From contig JAZPXM010000022.1 of the NCBI GenBank assembly GCA_045543675.1, forward strand, positions 1-9,186: DNA of 9,186 nucleotides, read 5' to 3'. The translations under genes were made by a program, and so were the position numbers. Below are positions 1 to 6,310 of this stretch, piece by piece (position 1 is the first letter of the stretch; the number at the start of each line of letters is the position of its first letter). Below the pieces are notes generated by a model that saw only the letters and a program-made list of their open reading frames with translations, ran no database searches and was not told where the DNA came from. This DNA comes from URNF01 sp045543675. GTDB lineage: Bacteria > Bacillota > Clostridia > Oscillospirales > Acutalibacteraceae.

Positions 1-327
1 AAATCTGTTGCGAACTTTAAATTGCGTGAAGGTATGAACATCGGTGCGAAGGTTACCCTTCGCGGCGAAAGAATGTATGAGTTTTTAGACCGTTTGTTCA
101 ATGTGGCACTGCCCCGCGTACGCGACTTCCGTGGTATCAACCCGAACGCGTTTGACGGCCGTGGCAACTACAACATGGGCCTGAAAGAACAGCTCATTTT
201 CCCTGAAATCCATTACGATAAAATCGATAAAGTGCGTGGTATGGACATCTGCTTCGTAACCACCGCTCAGAATGACGAAGAAGCACGCGAGCTGCTCACG
301 CTGATGGGCGCTCCCTTTGCGAAGTAA
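1..327 (+). CDS. rplE: 50S ribosomal protein L5, C-terminal part (5' end outside window)
   Basis: The frame is open from base 1 and gives 108 residues ending at TAA 325-327. L5 proteins are usually about 180 residues, so roughly the first 70 lie upstream of the window. The visible part carries family-typical stretches: NFKLREGM near the start, KVTLRGERMYEFLDRL, ALPRVRDFRG, FDGRGNY, KEQLIFPEI and the final DEEARELLTLMG. L5 binds 5S rRNA and 23S rRNA in the central protuberance of the large subunit and contacts the P-site tRNA. A TTG at 22 and an ATG at 34 are internal codons of this reading frame, not starts, because the conserved sequence continues upstream of them. The stop codon overlaps the Shine-Dalgarno sequence of rpsN, which starts 13 nt later. 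Confidence 0.97.
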   Translation, partial: KSVANFKLREGMNIGAKVTLRGERMYEFLDRLFNVALPRVRDFRGINPNAFDGRGNYNMGLKEQLIFPEIHYDKIDKVRGMDICFVTTAQNDEEARELLTLMGAPFAK

Positions 328-340
328 GGAGGAGTAGAAG

Positions 341-526
341 ATGGCGAAAACATCCATGAAAATCAAACAGCAGCGTACGCCGAAGTACTCCACCCGGGCA
401 TACAACCGTTGCAAAATCTGCGGCCGTCCGCACGCTTACCTGCGTCGCTACGGTATCTGCCGTATTTGCTTCAGAGAACTTGCCTACAAAGGTGAAATCC
501 CCGGCGTAAAGAAAGCCAGCTGGTAA
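341..526 (+). CDS. rpsN: 30S ribosomal protein S14, zinc-binding type (type Z)
   Basis: This 61-residue protein is the short, zinc-binding form of S14. Four cysteines in two CxxC pairs (C24/C27 and C40/C43) form the zinc ribbon, and the C-terminus ends in GVKKASW as in other type-Z S14 proteins. It sits in the head of the small subunit near the A and P sites. The longer cysteine-free paralogue found in many Firmicutes is normally encoded elsewhere and is induced by zinc starvation; it is not in this window. The ATG is 8 nt after AAGGAGG (326-332), which overlaps the rplE stop codon. The next gene, rpsH, starts 20 nt after the stop. The position between rplE and rpsH is the standard spc-operon order. 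Confidence 0.98.
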   Translation: MAKTSMKIKQQRTPKYSTRAYNRCKICGRPHAYLRRYGICRICFRELAYKGEIPGVKKASW

Positions 527-546
527 TAGCATAAGGAGGTAACGGA

Positions 547-948
547 ATGCAAATCAGTGATACTATCGCCGATATGCTTACCCGCATCCGCAATGCGAAT
601 GCTGCGAAGCATGATACGGTGGATATCCCCGCTTCCAACATGAAGAAGGCTATTGCCCAGATTCTGGTGGACGAAGGATACGTTAAGAGTTTTCAGGTTA
701 TTGAAGATGGCAAACAGGGCGTTATCCGTGTGACCCTGAAGTACGAAGGCGCTTCCCGCACCCAGGTACTCAAAGGTGTTCGCCGTGTATCCAAACCCGG
801 TCTGCGCATCTATTCCAGCAGCGAGGACATGCCGAAGGTCATGAAAGGCATCGGCACCGCAATCGTCTCCACTTCTAAGGGCGTTATGACCGACAAGGCA
901 GCCCGCAAAGCGAACGTTGGCGGCGAAGTCCTGGCGTTTGTGTGGTAA
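547..948 (+). CDS. rpsH: 30S ribosomal protein S8
   Basis: The 133-residue product matches the usual S8 length of about 130-132. The N-terminus DTIADMLTRIRNAN and the C-terminal signature STSKGVMTDKAARKANVGGEVLAFVW are diagnostic. S8 binds helix 21 of 16S rRNA and is a primary assembly protein of the small-subunit platform. In Escherichia coli it also represses the spc operon by binding a 16S-like mRNA structure near the rplX-rplE junction. That region lies upstream of this window, so no statement about feedback can be made here. The ATG follows AAGGAGGT (533-540) with a 6-nt spacer. The gene ends 13 nt before rplF. Confidence 0.98.
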   Translation: MQISDTIADMLTRIRNANAAKHDTVDIPASNMKKAIAQILVDEGYVKSFQVIEDGKQGVIRVTLKYEGASRTQVLKGVRRVSKPGLRIYSSSEDMPKVMKGIGTAIVSTSKGVMTDKAARKANVGGEVLAFVW

Positions 949-954
949 GGGGGT
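947..954 (+). promoter_or_regulatory. Ribosome-binding site of rplF (fixes the start at 962)
   Basis: AAGGGGGT lies 7 nt before ATG 962 and overlaps the rpsH stop codon. The same frame stays open back to a TTG at 917, but that would add 15 residues inside rpsH that no L6 protein has. The SD and the family N-terminus MSRIGRK both point to 962. Confidence 0.8.
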
Positions 955-961
955 AAAGGAA

Positions 962-1510
962 ATGTCGAGAATTGGACGTAAAGAAATCGTTATCCCCGCA
1001 GGTGTTGAAGTGAAAGTTGAGCCCGGCGTTGTGACCGTAAAAGGTCCCAAAGGCACCTTGACCCAGAAAGTCAGCACCAATATGACGGTGGAAGTCGCGG
1101 ACAACATGGTACGCGTAACCCGCCCGAATGACGAAAAAGAAAACCGCTCTCTGCATGGTCTTACCCGCACCTTGATCAACAATATGGTGATCGGTGTGAC
1201 CGAAGGTTTCAAAAAGGAACTGGAAGTTAACGGTGTTGGTTACCGTGTACAGAAACAGGGCAAAAACCTTGTGATGAACCTTGGCTACAGCCATCAGGTC
1301 ATCATGAGCGAAATCGATGGCATCACCATCGATGTGCCGGATCCCAACCACATTGTGATCTCCGGCCCCGACAAACAGCTGGTCGGTCAGTTTGCAGCTG
1401 AAGTACGTGAAAAACGTATGCCCGAACCTTATAAGGGCAAGGGTATCAAATACGCCGACGAAGTCATCCGCCGCAAGGAAGGCAAGACCGGCGGTAAAGG
1501 CAAGAAATAA
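962..1510 (+). CDS. rplF: 50S ribosomal protein L6
   Basis: The 182-residue product begins MSRIGRK and contains VTVKGPKGTL, the two L6 RNA-binding-like repeats and the C-terminal signature PEPYKGKGIKY followed by a lysine-rich tail. The family is normally about 177-180 residues, so length is normal. L6 binds 23S rRNA near the sarcin-ricin loop and the factor-binding site of the large subunit. The start at ATG 962 is preferred over an in-frame TTG at 917 because it gives the conserved N-terminus and has an SD at the right distance. The gene lies between rpsH and rplR, 13 nt and 17 nt from them, as in the standard spc operon. Confidence 0.98.
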   Translation: MSRIGRKEIVIPAGVEVKVEPGVVTVKGPKGTLTQKVSTNMTVEVADNMVRVTRPNDEKENRSLHGLTRTLINNMVIGVTEGFKKELEVNGVGYRVQKQGKNLVMNLGYSHQVIMSEIDGITIDVPDPNHIVISGPDKQLVGQFAAEVREKRMPEPYKGKGIKYADEVIRRKEGKTGGKGKK

Positions 1511-1527
1511 AGGAGGAGTGAGTAGTT

Positions 1528-1887
1528 ATGGTGAGTAAAAAAGACAGCAATAAAGCCCGTCTGCACCGCCACGCTCGCGTGCGCGGCAAAATCAGCGGCA
1601 CTCCCGAGTGCCCCCGCCTGAACGTGTTTCGCTCCCTGAGTAACATCTATGCCCAGTTGATCGATGACGTAAATGGTGTAACGTTGGTTTCCGCTTCTTC
1701 TGTCGAAAAAGATTTCGGCATGAACGGCGGTAACAAAGAAGCCGCCCGTAAGGTTGGCGAAATGATCGCAAAGCGTGCTGTGGAAAAGGGAATTACCGAT
1801 GTAGTTTTCGACCGCGGCGGCTACGTATACCACGGCCGTGTGCAAGAGCTGGCCGAAGGCGCCCGTGAGGGCGGCCTCAAGTTCTAA
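1528..1887 (+). CDS. rplR: 50S ribosomal protein L18
   Basis: The 119-residue product has the family-typical RLHRHARVRGKISGT near the N-terminus, PRLNVFRSLSNIYAQLIDD, and the C-terminal VVFDRGGYVYHGRVQELAEGAREGGLKF. L18 binds 5S rRNA together with L5 and joins it to the 23S rRNA in the central protuberance. The basic N-terminal arm is complete. The ATG at 1528 is preceded by AAAGGAGG (1509-1516) with an 11-nt spacer, slightly longer than for its neighbours. rpsE starts 18 nt after the stop codon. Confidence 0.98.
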   Translation: MVSKKDSNKARLHRHARVRGKISGTPECPRLNVFRSLSNIYAQLIDDVNGVTLVSASSVEKDFGMNGGNKEAARKVGEMIAKRAVEKGITDVVFDRGGYVYHGRVQELAEGAREGGLKF

Positions 1888-1892
1888 GGAAA

Positions 1893-1908
1893 AGGAGGAA
1901 GTACTTTG
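1893..1908 (+). promoter_or_regulatory. Ribosome-binding site and TTG start codon of rpsE
   Basis: AGGAGG at 1893-1898 lies 7 nt before TTG 1906. There is no in-frame ATG or GTG between the SD and the conserved S5 sequence. The first in-frame ATG is at about codon 35, inside the conserved RNA-binding loop. The TTG is therefore the start. Confidence 0.85.
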
Positions 1909-2418
1909 GCCAGATTTCAAGACAAAAAGCAGGCACAGGAGAACGAGTTCATTGAGAACGTCGTAGCTATCAACCGTGTCAGCAAGACCGTTAAAGGCGG
2001 TCGTATTATGAAGTTCTCCGCTCTTATCGTTGTAGGCGACGGCAAAGGCAGTGTGGGCTTCGGTATGGGTAAATCCAACGAAGTTCCGGATGCTATCCGC
2101 AAGGGCATCGAGGACGCGAAAAAGCATATGATCAAAGTGTCCCACAAGGGTACCACCATTCCCCACGAGGTGATCGGTAAATTCGGCGCCGGCGAAGTGT
2201 TGTTAAAACCCGCCGCCCCCGGTACCGGCGTTATTGCCGGCGGTGCTGTTCGTGCGGTAGTGGAAGCTGCCGGCATCAAAGACATCCGCGGCAAGGCACT
2301 CCGTTCCAACAACCCCTGCAACGTGGTGAGCGCCACCATGGCAGGTCTCGCCTCTCTCCGTACCGCTGAAGAAGCGGCTGCGCTCCGTGGCAAGACCGCC
2401 CAGGAAATTTTAGGTTAA
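1906..2418 (+). CDS. rpsE: 30S ribosomal protein S5 (TTG start)
   Basis: The 170-residue product is slightly longer than the usual 160-167. It shows the N-terminal double-stranded-RNA-binding-like domain with VVAINRVSKTVKGGRIMKFSAL (about residues 19-40) and VVGDGKGSVGFGMGKSNEVP, then the C-terminal domain with GTGVIAGGAVRAVVEAAGI and DIRGKALRSNNPCNVVSAT. S5 sits at the mRNA entry channel of the small subunit and affects decoding accuracy and mRNA helicase activity. The loop containing VKGGR, where spectinomycin-resistance changes are known in other bacteria, looks unaltered. Translation starts at TTG, the only non-ATG start in this window, but with a strong SD. rpmD follows after 15 nt. Confidence 0.97.
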   Translation: MARFQDKKQAQENEFIENVVAINRVSKTVKGGRIMKFSALIVVGDGKGSVGFGMGKSNEVPDAIRKGIEDAKKHMIKVSHKGTTIPHEVIGKFGAGEVLLKPAAPGTGVIAGGAVRAVVEAAGIKDIRGKALRSNNPCNVVSATMAGLASLRTAEEAAALRGKTAQEILG

Positions 2419-2433
2419 TGGGAGGAACGGAAA

Positions 2434-2628
2434 ATGGCAAAGAAAAAAGTTACTACCCTGCAGGTTAAATTGACCCGCAGCCTTATCGGTGCGAAGAAGG
2501 AACAGATCGCTACGGCGAAAGCACTCGGTCTTTCTAAGATCGGCGACGTGACCACCCAGCCCGATAACGATGCCACCAAAGGCAAAGTAGCAAAGATCAT
2601 CCACCTCGTCGAGGTAACCAACGCTTAA
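2434..2628 (+). CDS. rpmD: 50S ribosomal protein L30
   Basis: The 64-residue product is the short bacterial L30. It has the expected LQVKLTRSLIGAKKEQIATAKALGLSKIGD core and the C-terminal KGKVAKIIHLVEV strand. Usual length is about 58-62 residues. L30 is a small large-subunit protein that binds 23S rRNA and is dispensable or absent in some bacteria. The ATG is preceded by GGGAGG (2420-2425) with an 8-nt spacer. It lies between rpsE and rplO, its normal place in the spc operon, 15 nt and 25 nt from them. Confidence 0.96.
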   Translation: MAKKKVTTLQVKLTRSLIGAKKEQIATAKALGLSKIGDVTTQPDNDATKGKVAKIIHLVEVTNA

Positions 2629-2635
2629 AACCAGC

Positions 2636-2644
2636 AAGGAGGTG
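2636..2644 (+). promoter_or_regulatory. Ribosome-binding site of rplO (fixes the start at 2654)
   Basis: AAGGAGGTG is a near-perfect SD followed 9 nt later by ATG 2654. An in-frame GTG at 2642 lies within the SD itself and cannot be its own start, so the protein begins MKLNELSP as L15 proteins do. Confidence 0.85.
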
Positions 2645-2653
2645 CGACAAATT

Positions 2654-3094
2654 ATGAAGCTGAATGAGCTTTCTCCAGCGCCCGGTTCTGTTAAGGGTGC
2701 CAAAAGAATCGGCCGCGGTCATGGTTCCGGTTGGGGCAAAACCGCAGGCAAGGGACACAAAGGTCAGCACGCTCGCTCCGGCAGCAGCATGCGTCCCGGC
2801 TTTGAAGGCGGTCAGATGCCGCTTCAGCGCCGTGTTCCCAAGAGAGGTTTCAACAACATCTTTGCAACCAAATGTGTTGCAGTAAACTTAGGTGCTCTGA
2901 ATGTATTCGAAGACGGTGCGGTAGTTGACGCTGCTGCATTGAAAGCGAAAGGCATTGTAAAGAACATCGAAAATGGCGTCAAGATCCTGGGCAACGGCAA
3001 AGTTGACAAGAAACTGACGGTGAAGGTTTCCGCTTTCTCCGAGTCCGCCAAAGAAAAAATCGAGGCGGCGGGCGGAAAGGCTGAGGTGATCTAA
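2654..3094 (+). CDS. rplO: 50S ribosomal protein L15
   Basis: The 146-residue product begins MKLNELSPAPGSVK and has the glycine- and basic-rich N-terminal extension RIGRGHGSGWGKTAGKGHKGQ, then FEGGQMPLQRRVPKRGF, which are hallmarks of L15. The C-terminal half ends with the typical VSAFSESAKEKIEAAGGKAEVI. The length is normal for the family (144-147). L15 threads its extended N-terminus into 23S rRNA and is a late assembly protein of the large subunit. The stop codon TAA (3092-3094) is one base before the secY start. This tight junction suggests that ribosomes ending rplO re-start on secY. Confidence 0.97.
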   Translation: MKLNELSPAPGSVKGAKRIGRGHGSGWGKTAGKGHKGQHARSGSSMRPGFEGGQMPLQRRVPKRGFNNIFATKCVAVNLGALNVFEDGAVVDAAALKAKGIVKNIENGVKILGNGKVDKKLTVKVSAFSESAKEKIEAAGGKAEVI

Positions 3095-3095
3095 C

Positions 3096-4433
3096 ATGTT
3101 CCAGACCCTGAGAAATGCATGGAAGATCGTAGACCTTCGCAAGAAGATCTTGTTTACGCTCTTGATCGTGCTTATTTTCCGGATCGGTTCCGTGATTACC
3201 GTCCCGTTTGTGGACGCCTCAGTAGTGGCAGAAGCCAGCAGAAACAGCAACGACTTTATGGGTATCGTTACGATGGTATCCGGCGGCGGTTTTTCCAACG
3301 CCAGTTTGTTTGCGCTGTCCATCACCCCCTACATCAACAGTAGCATTATCATTCAGCTGCTGACGGTGGCAATCCCCGTTCTCGAACGTTGGGCAAAAGA
3401 GGGTGCAGAGGGCCGCAAAAAGCTCAATAAAGTTACCCGTGTGTTCACGGTAGTGCTCGGTTTGATGCTCGGTACTGCTTACTACTTCCTGCTGAGAAGC
3501 GCACAGTATGACGGCGCTATCGTAGAGTCCGCTAACAGCAGCGTATTTGCTACGATCTTCTCTGCAGTGGTTATCATCCTGTGCTTCACTGCCGGCTCTA
3601 CGCTGGTTATGTGGCTGGGTGAACAAATCAACGACCGCGGTATCGGCAATGGTATTTCCATTTTGCTGTTTGCAGGTATCCTGTCTCGTATTCCGGTTGC
3701 GGCGGAAACCTTGTGGAAGTACTTCTGGCAGGGCGGTGTCCAGCAGTTAGAAACTGCGGGCAGCGCGGCTATTAAGTATATTGTATTGGTACCCGTGGTA
3801 TTGATCCTGTTCTTGGCGATCATCGCGTTTATCGTGTTTATGAACGACGCAGAACGCCACATCCCGATCCAGTATGCGAAAAAGGTTGTCGGCCGCAAAA
3901 TGTACGGTGGTCAGAACACCTTTATTCCTGTGAAGGTCAATATGTCCGGCGTTATGCCGATCATCTTGGCATCTTCCATTATTTCCCTGCCGTCTATCAT
4001 CGCGTCCTTCATCAACGACGCAGAAAAGACCAACAACTGGTTCTTCAATGCGTTCAGACAGGACAGCTGGTTCTACATTATTGCGTATTTCCTGATGATT
4101 ATCGGCTTTGCCTACTTCTACGTTACCATTCAGTACGATCCTACTGAAATGGCGAACAATCTCCGCAAAAATTCGGGTGCGATTCCGGGTTATCGTCCGG
4201 GCGAACCGACCGTGGAGTATTTGAAGAAGGTTATCAACAAAGTTACCTTTATCGGTGCTTTGTTCTTGGGTGTCATTGCGCTGTTCCCGAGCTTGTTCGG
4301 TAAGTTCAGCGGCATCTACGGGTTGACCCTCGGCGGCACTTCCATCATGATCGTTGTTGGTGTTGCTCTGGAAACCACCCAGCAGATCGAGAGCCAGATG
4401 ATGATGCGTCATCACAAAGGCTTCTTAGATTAA
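3096..4433 (+). CDS. secY: Protein translocase subunit SecY
   Basis: The 445-residue integral membrane protein has about ten hydrophobic segments: near residues 17-38, 69-93, 114-134, 149-173, 184-200, 226-249, 284-305, 325-346, 382-401 and 405-425. Both SecY signatures are present: GGGFSNASLFALSITPYINSS (63-83), leading into helix 2, and WLGEQINDRGIGNGISILL (173-191). The cytoplasmic loop with RPGEPTVEYL after residue 366 matches the SecA/ribosome-binding region. SecY forms the protein-conducting channel with SecE and SecG, which are encoded elsewhere. An SD, GAGGTGAT (3083-3090), lies inside the end of rplO, and the ATG is one base after its stop, so translation is probably coupled. No key element is missing. 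Confidence 0.98.
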   Translation: MFQTLRNAWKIVDLRKKILFTLLIVLIFRIGSVITVPFVDASVVAEASRNSNDFMGIVTMVSGGGFSNASLFALSITPYINSSIIIQLLTVAIPVLERWAKEGAEGRKKLNKVTRVFTVVLGLMLGTAYYFLLRSAQYDGAIVESANSSVFATIFSAVVIILCFTAGSTLVMWLGEQINDRGIGNGISILLFAGILSRIPVAAETLWKYFWQGGVQQLETAGSAAIKYIVLVPVVLILFLAIIAFIVFMNDAERHIPIQYAKKVVGRKMYGGQNTFIPVKVNMSGVMPIILASSIISLPSIIASFINDAEKTNNWFFNAFRQDSWFYIIAYFLMIIGFAYFYVTIQYDPTEMANNLRKNSGAIPGYRPGEPTVEYLKKVINKVTFIGALFLGVIALFPSLFGKFSGIYGLTLGGTSIMIVVGVALETTQQIESQMMMRHHKGFLD

Positions 4434-4455
4434 ACCTTTATCCGACATAAACAGA

Positions 4456-4494
4456 ACACTGTCCCGCGACGCCTGCGGGTGTCGCGGACGGTGT
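4456..4494 (+). promoter_or_regulatory. Strong hairpin in the secY-adk spacer
   Basis: Positions 4456-4462 plus 4464-4473 pair with 4478-4494. This gives a 17-bp stem with one bulged C (4463), two G-T wobbles (4471/4480 and 4460/4490) and the tetraloop TGCG closed by C-G, a UNCG-family loop. No T-run follows (GCGCGTGACGCG), so it is not a standard intrinsic terminator. It could be an mRNA processing or stability element, or could modulate adk translation. The pairing is read directly from the sequence; the function is not known. Confidence 0.7.
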
Positions 4495-4506
4495 GCGCGT
4501 GACGCG

Positions 4507-4514
4507 AAAGGAAG
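4507..4514 (+). promoter_or_regulatory. Ribosome-binding site of adk (fixes the start at 4523)
   Basis: AAAGGAAG is 8 nt before ATG 4523. The frame is open back to a GTG at 4493 on the 3' arm of the spacer hairpin, but that would add ten residues before the conserved MKLILLGAPGAGKGTQ. Bases 4507-4511 (AAAGG) could pair with CCTTT at 4435-4439, just after the secY stop. Confidence 0.75.
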
Positions 4515-4522
4515 TAACTATA

Positions 4523-5155
4523 ATGAAGTTGATTCTGCTTGGCGCCCCCGGTGCCGGTAAAGGAACACAGGCGGAGATCATCAGCGAAAAGCTGGGTATC
4601 CCCACTATCTCCACGGGTAACATTATCCGTGCAGCGTTGAAGAGCGGCTCTCAGATGGGCCAAGCGGCGAAAGCGTACATTGAAGCCGGCAAACTCGTTC
4701 CCGACGAAGTGGTCATTGGTATTATCAAAGACCGTCTGGCGGAAGATGATTGCAAAAACGGTTTCATTTTAGACGGTTTTCCGCGCACCATCCCGCAGGC
4801 CGAGGCGCTTGACCGGATGGGTATCATTATCGATAAGGTAATCGACATTGAGGTTGCCGACGAGAAGATCGCCCGCCGTGTATCGGGCCGCCGTGTATGC
4901 TTGGATTGCGGTGCCACCTACCACATCGACTATAAAAAGTCGAAAGTAGAAGGCGTTTGCGATCATTGCGGCAGCACCCTCGTACAACGCAAGGATGACC
5001 ATCCGGATACGGTAGCGGCTCGTCTTTTGGAGTATCATGAACAGACCGAACCCCTCAAAGGTTATTATGAGGCGTGCGGCAAGTTGGTTATCGTGGAAGG
5101 GCAGGAAGAACTGGCTGATACCACGAAATTGACCCTTGCGGCGATTGAGGCGTAA
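4523..5155 (+). CDS. adk: Adenylate kinase, zinc-LID type
   Basis: The 210-residue enzyme interconverts ATP + AMP and two ADP in the cytoplasm. The P-loop GAPGAGKGT is at residues 7-15, the AMP-binding STGNIIR at 30-36 and the signature FILDGFPRT at 81-89 with R88. The LID domain carries four cysteines (C126, C129, C146, C149), the zinc-finger arrangement common in Gram-positive bacteria, followed by RKDDHPDTVAARL with R156 and R167. The length fits the long-LID family (about 210-217). It is separated from secY by an 89-nt spacer with a strong hairpin and is two bases from map. The secY-adk-map order is typical of Firmicutes and supports the assignment. Confidence 0.98.
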   Translation: MKLILLGAPGAGKGTQAEIISEKLGIPTISTGNIIRAALKSGSQMGQAAKAYIEAGKLVPDEVVIGIIKDRLAEDDCKNGFILDGFPRTIPQAEALDRMGIIIDKVIDIEVADEKIARRVSGRRVCLDCGATYHIDYKKSKVEGVCDHCGSTLVQRKDDHPDTVAARLLEYHEQTEPLKGYYEACGKLVIVEGQEELADTTKLTLAAIEA

Positions 5156-5157
5156 GA

Positions 5158-5904
5158 ATGATTACTGTCAAGAGCAGTCGGGATCTGAAACTTATGCGTG
5201 AAGCATGTGTGATCTCGGCAAGAGCGTTGCAGGAAGGCGGAAAAGCGGTAGAGCCCGGTGTGACCACCGAAGAGATCGACCGCATTATTCGCAAGTATAT
5301 CGAAAGCGCGGGTGCGATACCTTCGTTTTTGGGATACGGCGGATTCCCTGCCAGCGCCTGTATTTCCGTAAATGATACGGTTATCCACGGCATACCCGGT
5401 AAACAGATCATCAAAGCCGGCGATATCGTCAGCATTGATGTCGGTGCATACTTTAACGGTTTTCACGGTGACAACGCCGCCACATTCGGTGCGGGCGATG
5501 TTTCCAGGCAAGCAAAGCTGTTAATGGAAGCCACCGAAGCGAGCCTTTACGAAGGCATTCGCGCCGCCACCCCCGGCAATCGCGTAGGGGACATCGGCGC
5601 GGCTGTTCAGCGGTATGTCGAGGAGCGTGGTTACTCGGTGGTACGGCAGTTCGTCGGCCACGGAGTAGGCACGGACCTACACGAAGACCCCAGCGTACCC
5701 AATTTCGGTACACCCGGGCGGGGCACCCGCCTTACACCCGGTATGACGCTTGCTATCGAACCGATGGTAAACGCCGGCACCCACGAAGTGAAAATTTTGG
5801 GAGACGGCTGGACCACCAAAACGAAAGACGGCAAGTTGTCCGCACATTTTGAGCACACAGTGGCGATAACGCCCGACGGTCCGGTTATTTTGACCAGACC
5901 TTGA
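5158..5904 (+). CDS. map: Methionine aminopeptidase, type I
   Basis: The 248-residue enzyme removes the initiator methionine from new proteins after deformylation. By the family pattern, the metal ligands are D94, D105, H168, E201 and E232, with H77 as the substrate-contacting histidine. The context motifs are VNDTVIHGIPG (71-81), SIDVGAYFNGFHGD (92-105), FVGHGVGTDLHEDP (165-178) and IEPMV (200-204). It lacks the N-terminal zinc-binding extension seen in some MetAPs. The ATG is two bases after the adk stop, with only a short SD (GAGG 5147-5150) inside the end of adk, so translation is probably coupled. Codon use includes ATA, CTA and CGG that the ribosomal genes largely avoid, consistent with lower expression. 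Confidence 0.97.
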   Translation: MITVKSSRDLKLMREACVISARALQEGGKAVEPGVTTEEIDRIIRKYIESAGAIPSFLGYGGFPASACISVNDTVIHGIPGKQIIKAGDIVSIDVGAYFNGFHGDNAATFGAGDVSRQAKLLMEATEASLYEGIRAATPGNRVGDIGAAVQRYVEERGYSVVRQFVGHGVGTDLHEDPSVPNFGTPGRGTRLTPGMTLAIEPMVNAGTHEVKILGDGWTTKTKDGKLSAHFEHTVAITPDGPVILTRP

Positions 5905-5921
5905 AATAGGAGGTAACTCTC

Positions 5922-6140
5922 ATGTCCAAATCGGATGTCATCGAACTGGAAGGTACCGTTGTAGAAGCGTTGCCTAACGCGACGTTCCAGGTAGAGCTGG
6001 CAAACGGCCATAAAATTTTGGCCCACATTTCCGGTAAGTTGCGTATGAACTATATCCGCATCCTGCCGGGCGATAAGGTGACAGTAGAAATGTCCCCTTA
6101 CGATTTAACCAAAGGCCGTATCACTTGGCGTACGAAATAA
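5922..6140 (+). CDS. infA: Translation initiation factor IF-1
   Basis: The 72-residue product is a single S1/OB-fold domain of the exact family length. It begins with a variant of the usual MSK-D-IE-EG start (MSKSDVIELEGTVVEALPNA) and contains ANGHKILAHISGKLRMNYIRILPGDKV and the C-terminal LTKGRITWR. IF-1 binds the A site of the small subunit during initiation and helps IF-2 and IF-3. The ATG follows AGGAGGT (5908-5914) with a 7-nt spacer and lies 17 nt after map. Some Firmicutes carry a small KOW-domain gene between map and infA; there is no room for it here. Confidence 0.98.
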   Translation: MSKSDVIELEGTVVEALPNATFQVELANGHKILAHISGKLRMNYIRILPGDKVTVEMSPYDLTKGRITWRTK

Positions 6141-6167
6141 ACGTCAAACGGCTAAAACCAATAACAA

Positions 6168-6189
6168 TTGCACATAGTGCAAAGGAGGT
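6168..6189 (+). promoter_or_regulatory. Small palindrome fused to the rpmJ ribosome-binding site
   Basis: TTGCAC (6168-6173) and GTGCAA (6177-6182) are perfect inverted repeats around ATA. The right arm shares its last two bases with the SD AAAGGAGGT (6181-6189). The SD is 7 nt before ATG 6197 and decides that start over an in-frame upstream GTG at 6125 inside infA. The SD is certain; a regulatory role for the short palindrome is only a possibility. Confidence 0.5.
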
Positions 6190-6196
6190 ATTCTTA

Positions 6197-6310
6197 ATGA
6201 AAGTCAGACCTTCTGTTAAGAAAATTTGCGAAAAATGCAAAATCATCAAGCGCAAAGGTCGCGTGATGGTGATTTGCGAAAATCCGAAGCACAAACAGCG
6301 TCAGGGTTAA
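6197..6310 (+). CDS. rpmJ: 50S ribosomal protein L36, zinc-ribbon type
   Basis: This 37-residue protein begins MKVRPSVKKICEKCK, the standard L36 start. C11, C14, C27 and H32 make the zinc-binding set of the C+ form. The length is exactly that of the common bacterial L36. It binds 23S rRNA in the large subunit near the peptidyl-transferase region and is a late assembly protein. A longer in-frame extension back to 6125 would run inside infA and has no family support. The gene lies between infA and rpsM as in most Firmicutes, with a 39-nt spacer to rpsM. A cysteine-lacking L36 paralogue, if any, is not in this window. Confidence 0.98.
   Translation: MKVRPSVKKICEKCKIIKRKGRVMVICENPKHKQRQG

Noticed and set aside
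484..1212. Minus-strand open frame of 242 codons opposite rpsN-rpsH-rplF
   Set aside because: A shadow of three conserved plus-strand genes, without recognisable family features.
1429..2166. Long minus-strand open frame of 245 codons opposite rplF-rplR-rpsE
   Set aside because: It is antisense to three well-conserved ribosomal genes, crosses their boundaries, has no recognisable domain and no convincing ribosome-binding site. It results from codon bias on the coding strand.
2642..2656. Upstream GTG start for rplO at 2642
   Set aside because: The GTG is part of the SD AAGGAGGTG itself; the ATG at 2654 has correct spacing and the family N-terminus.
3747..4415. Minus-strand open frame of 222 codons opposite secY
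   Set aside because: Its composition is rich in His, Asp, Gln and Arg, as expected from reading codons of a hydrophobic membrane protein backwards. No family recognised.
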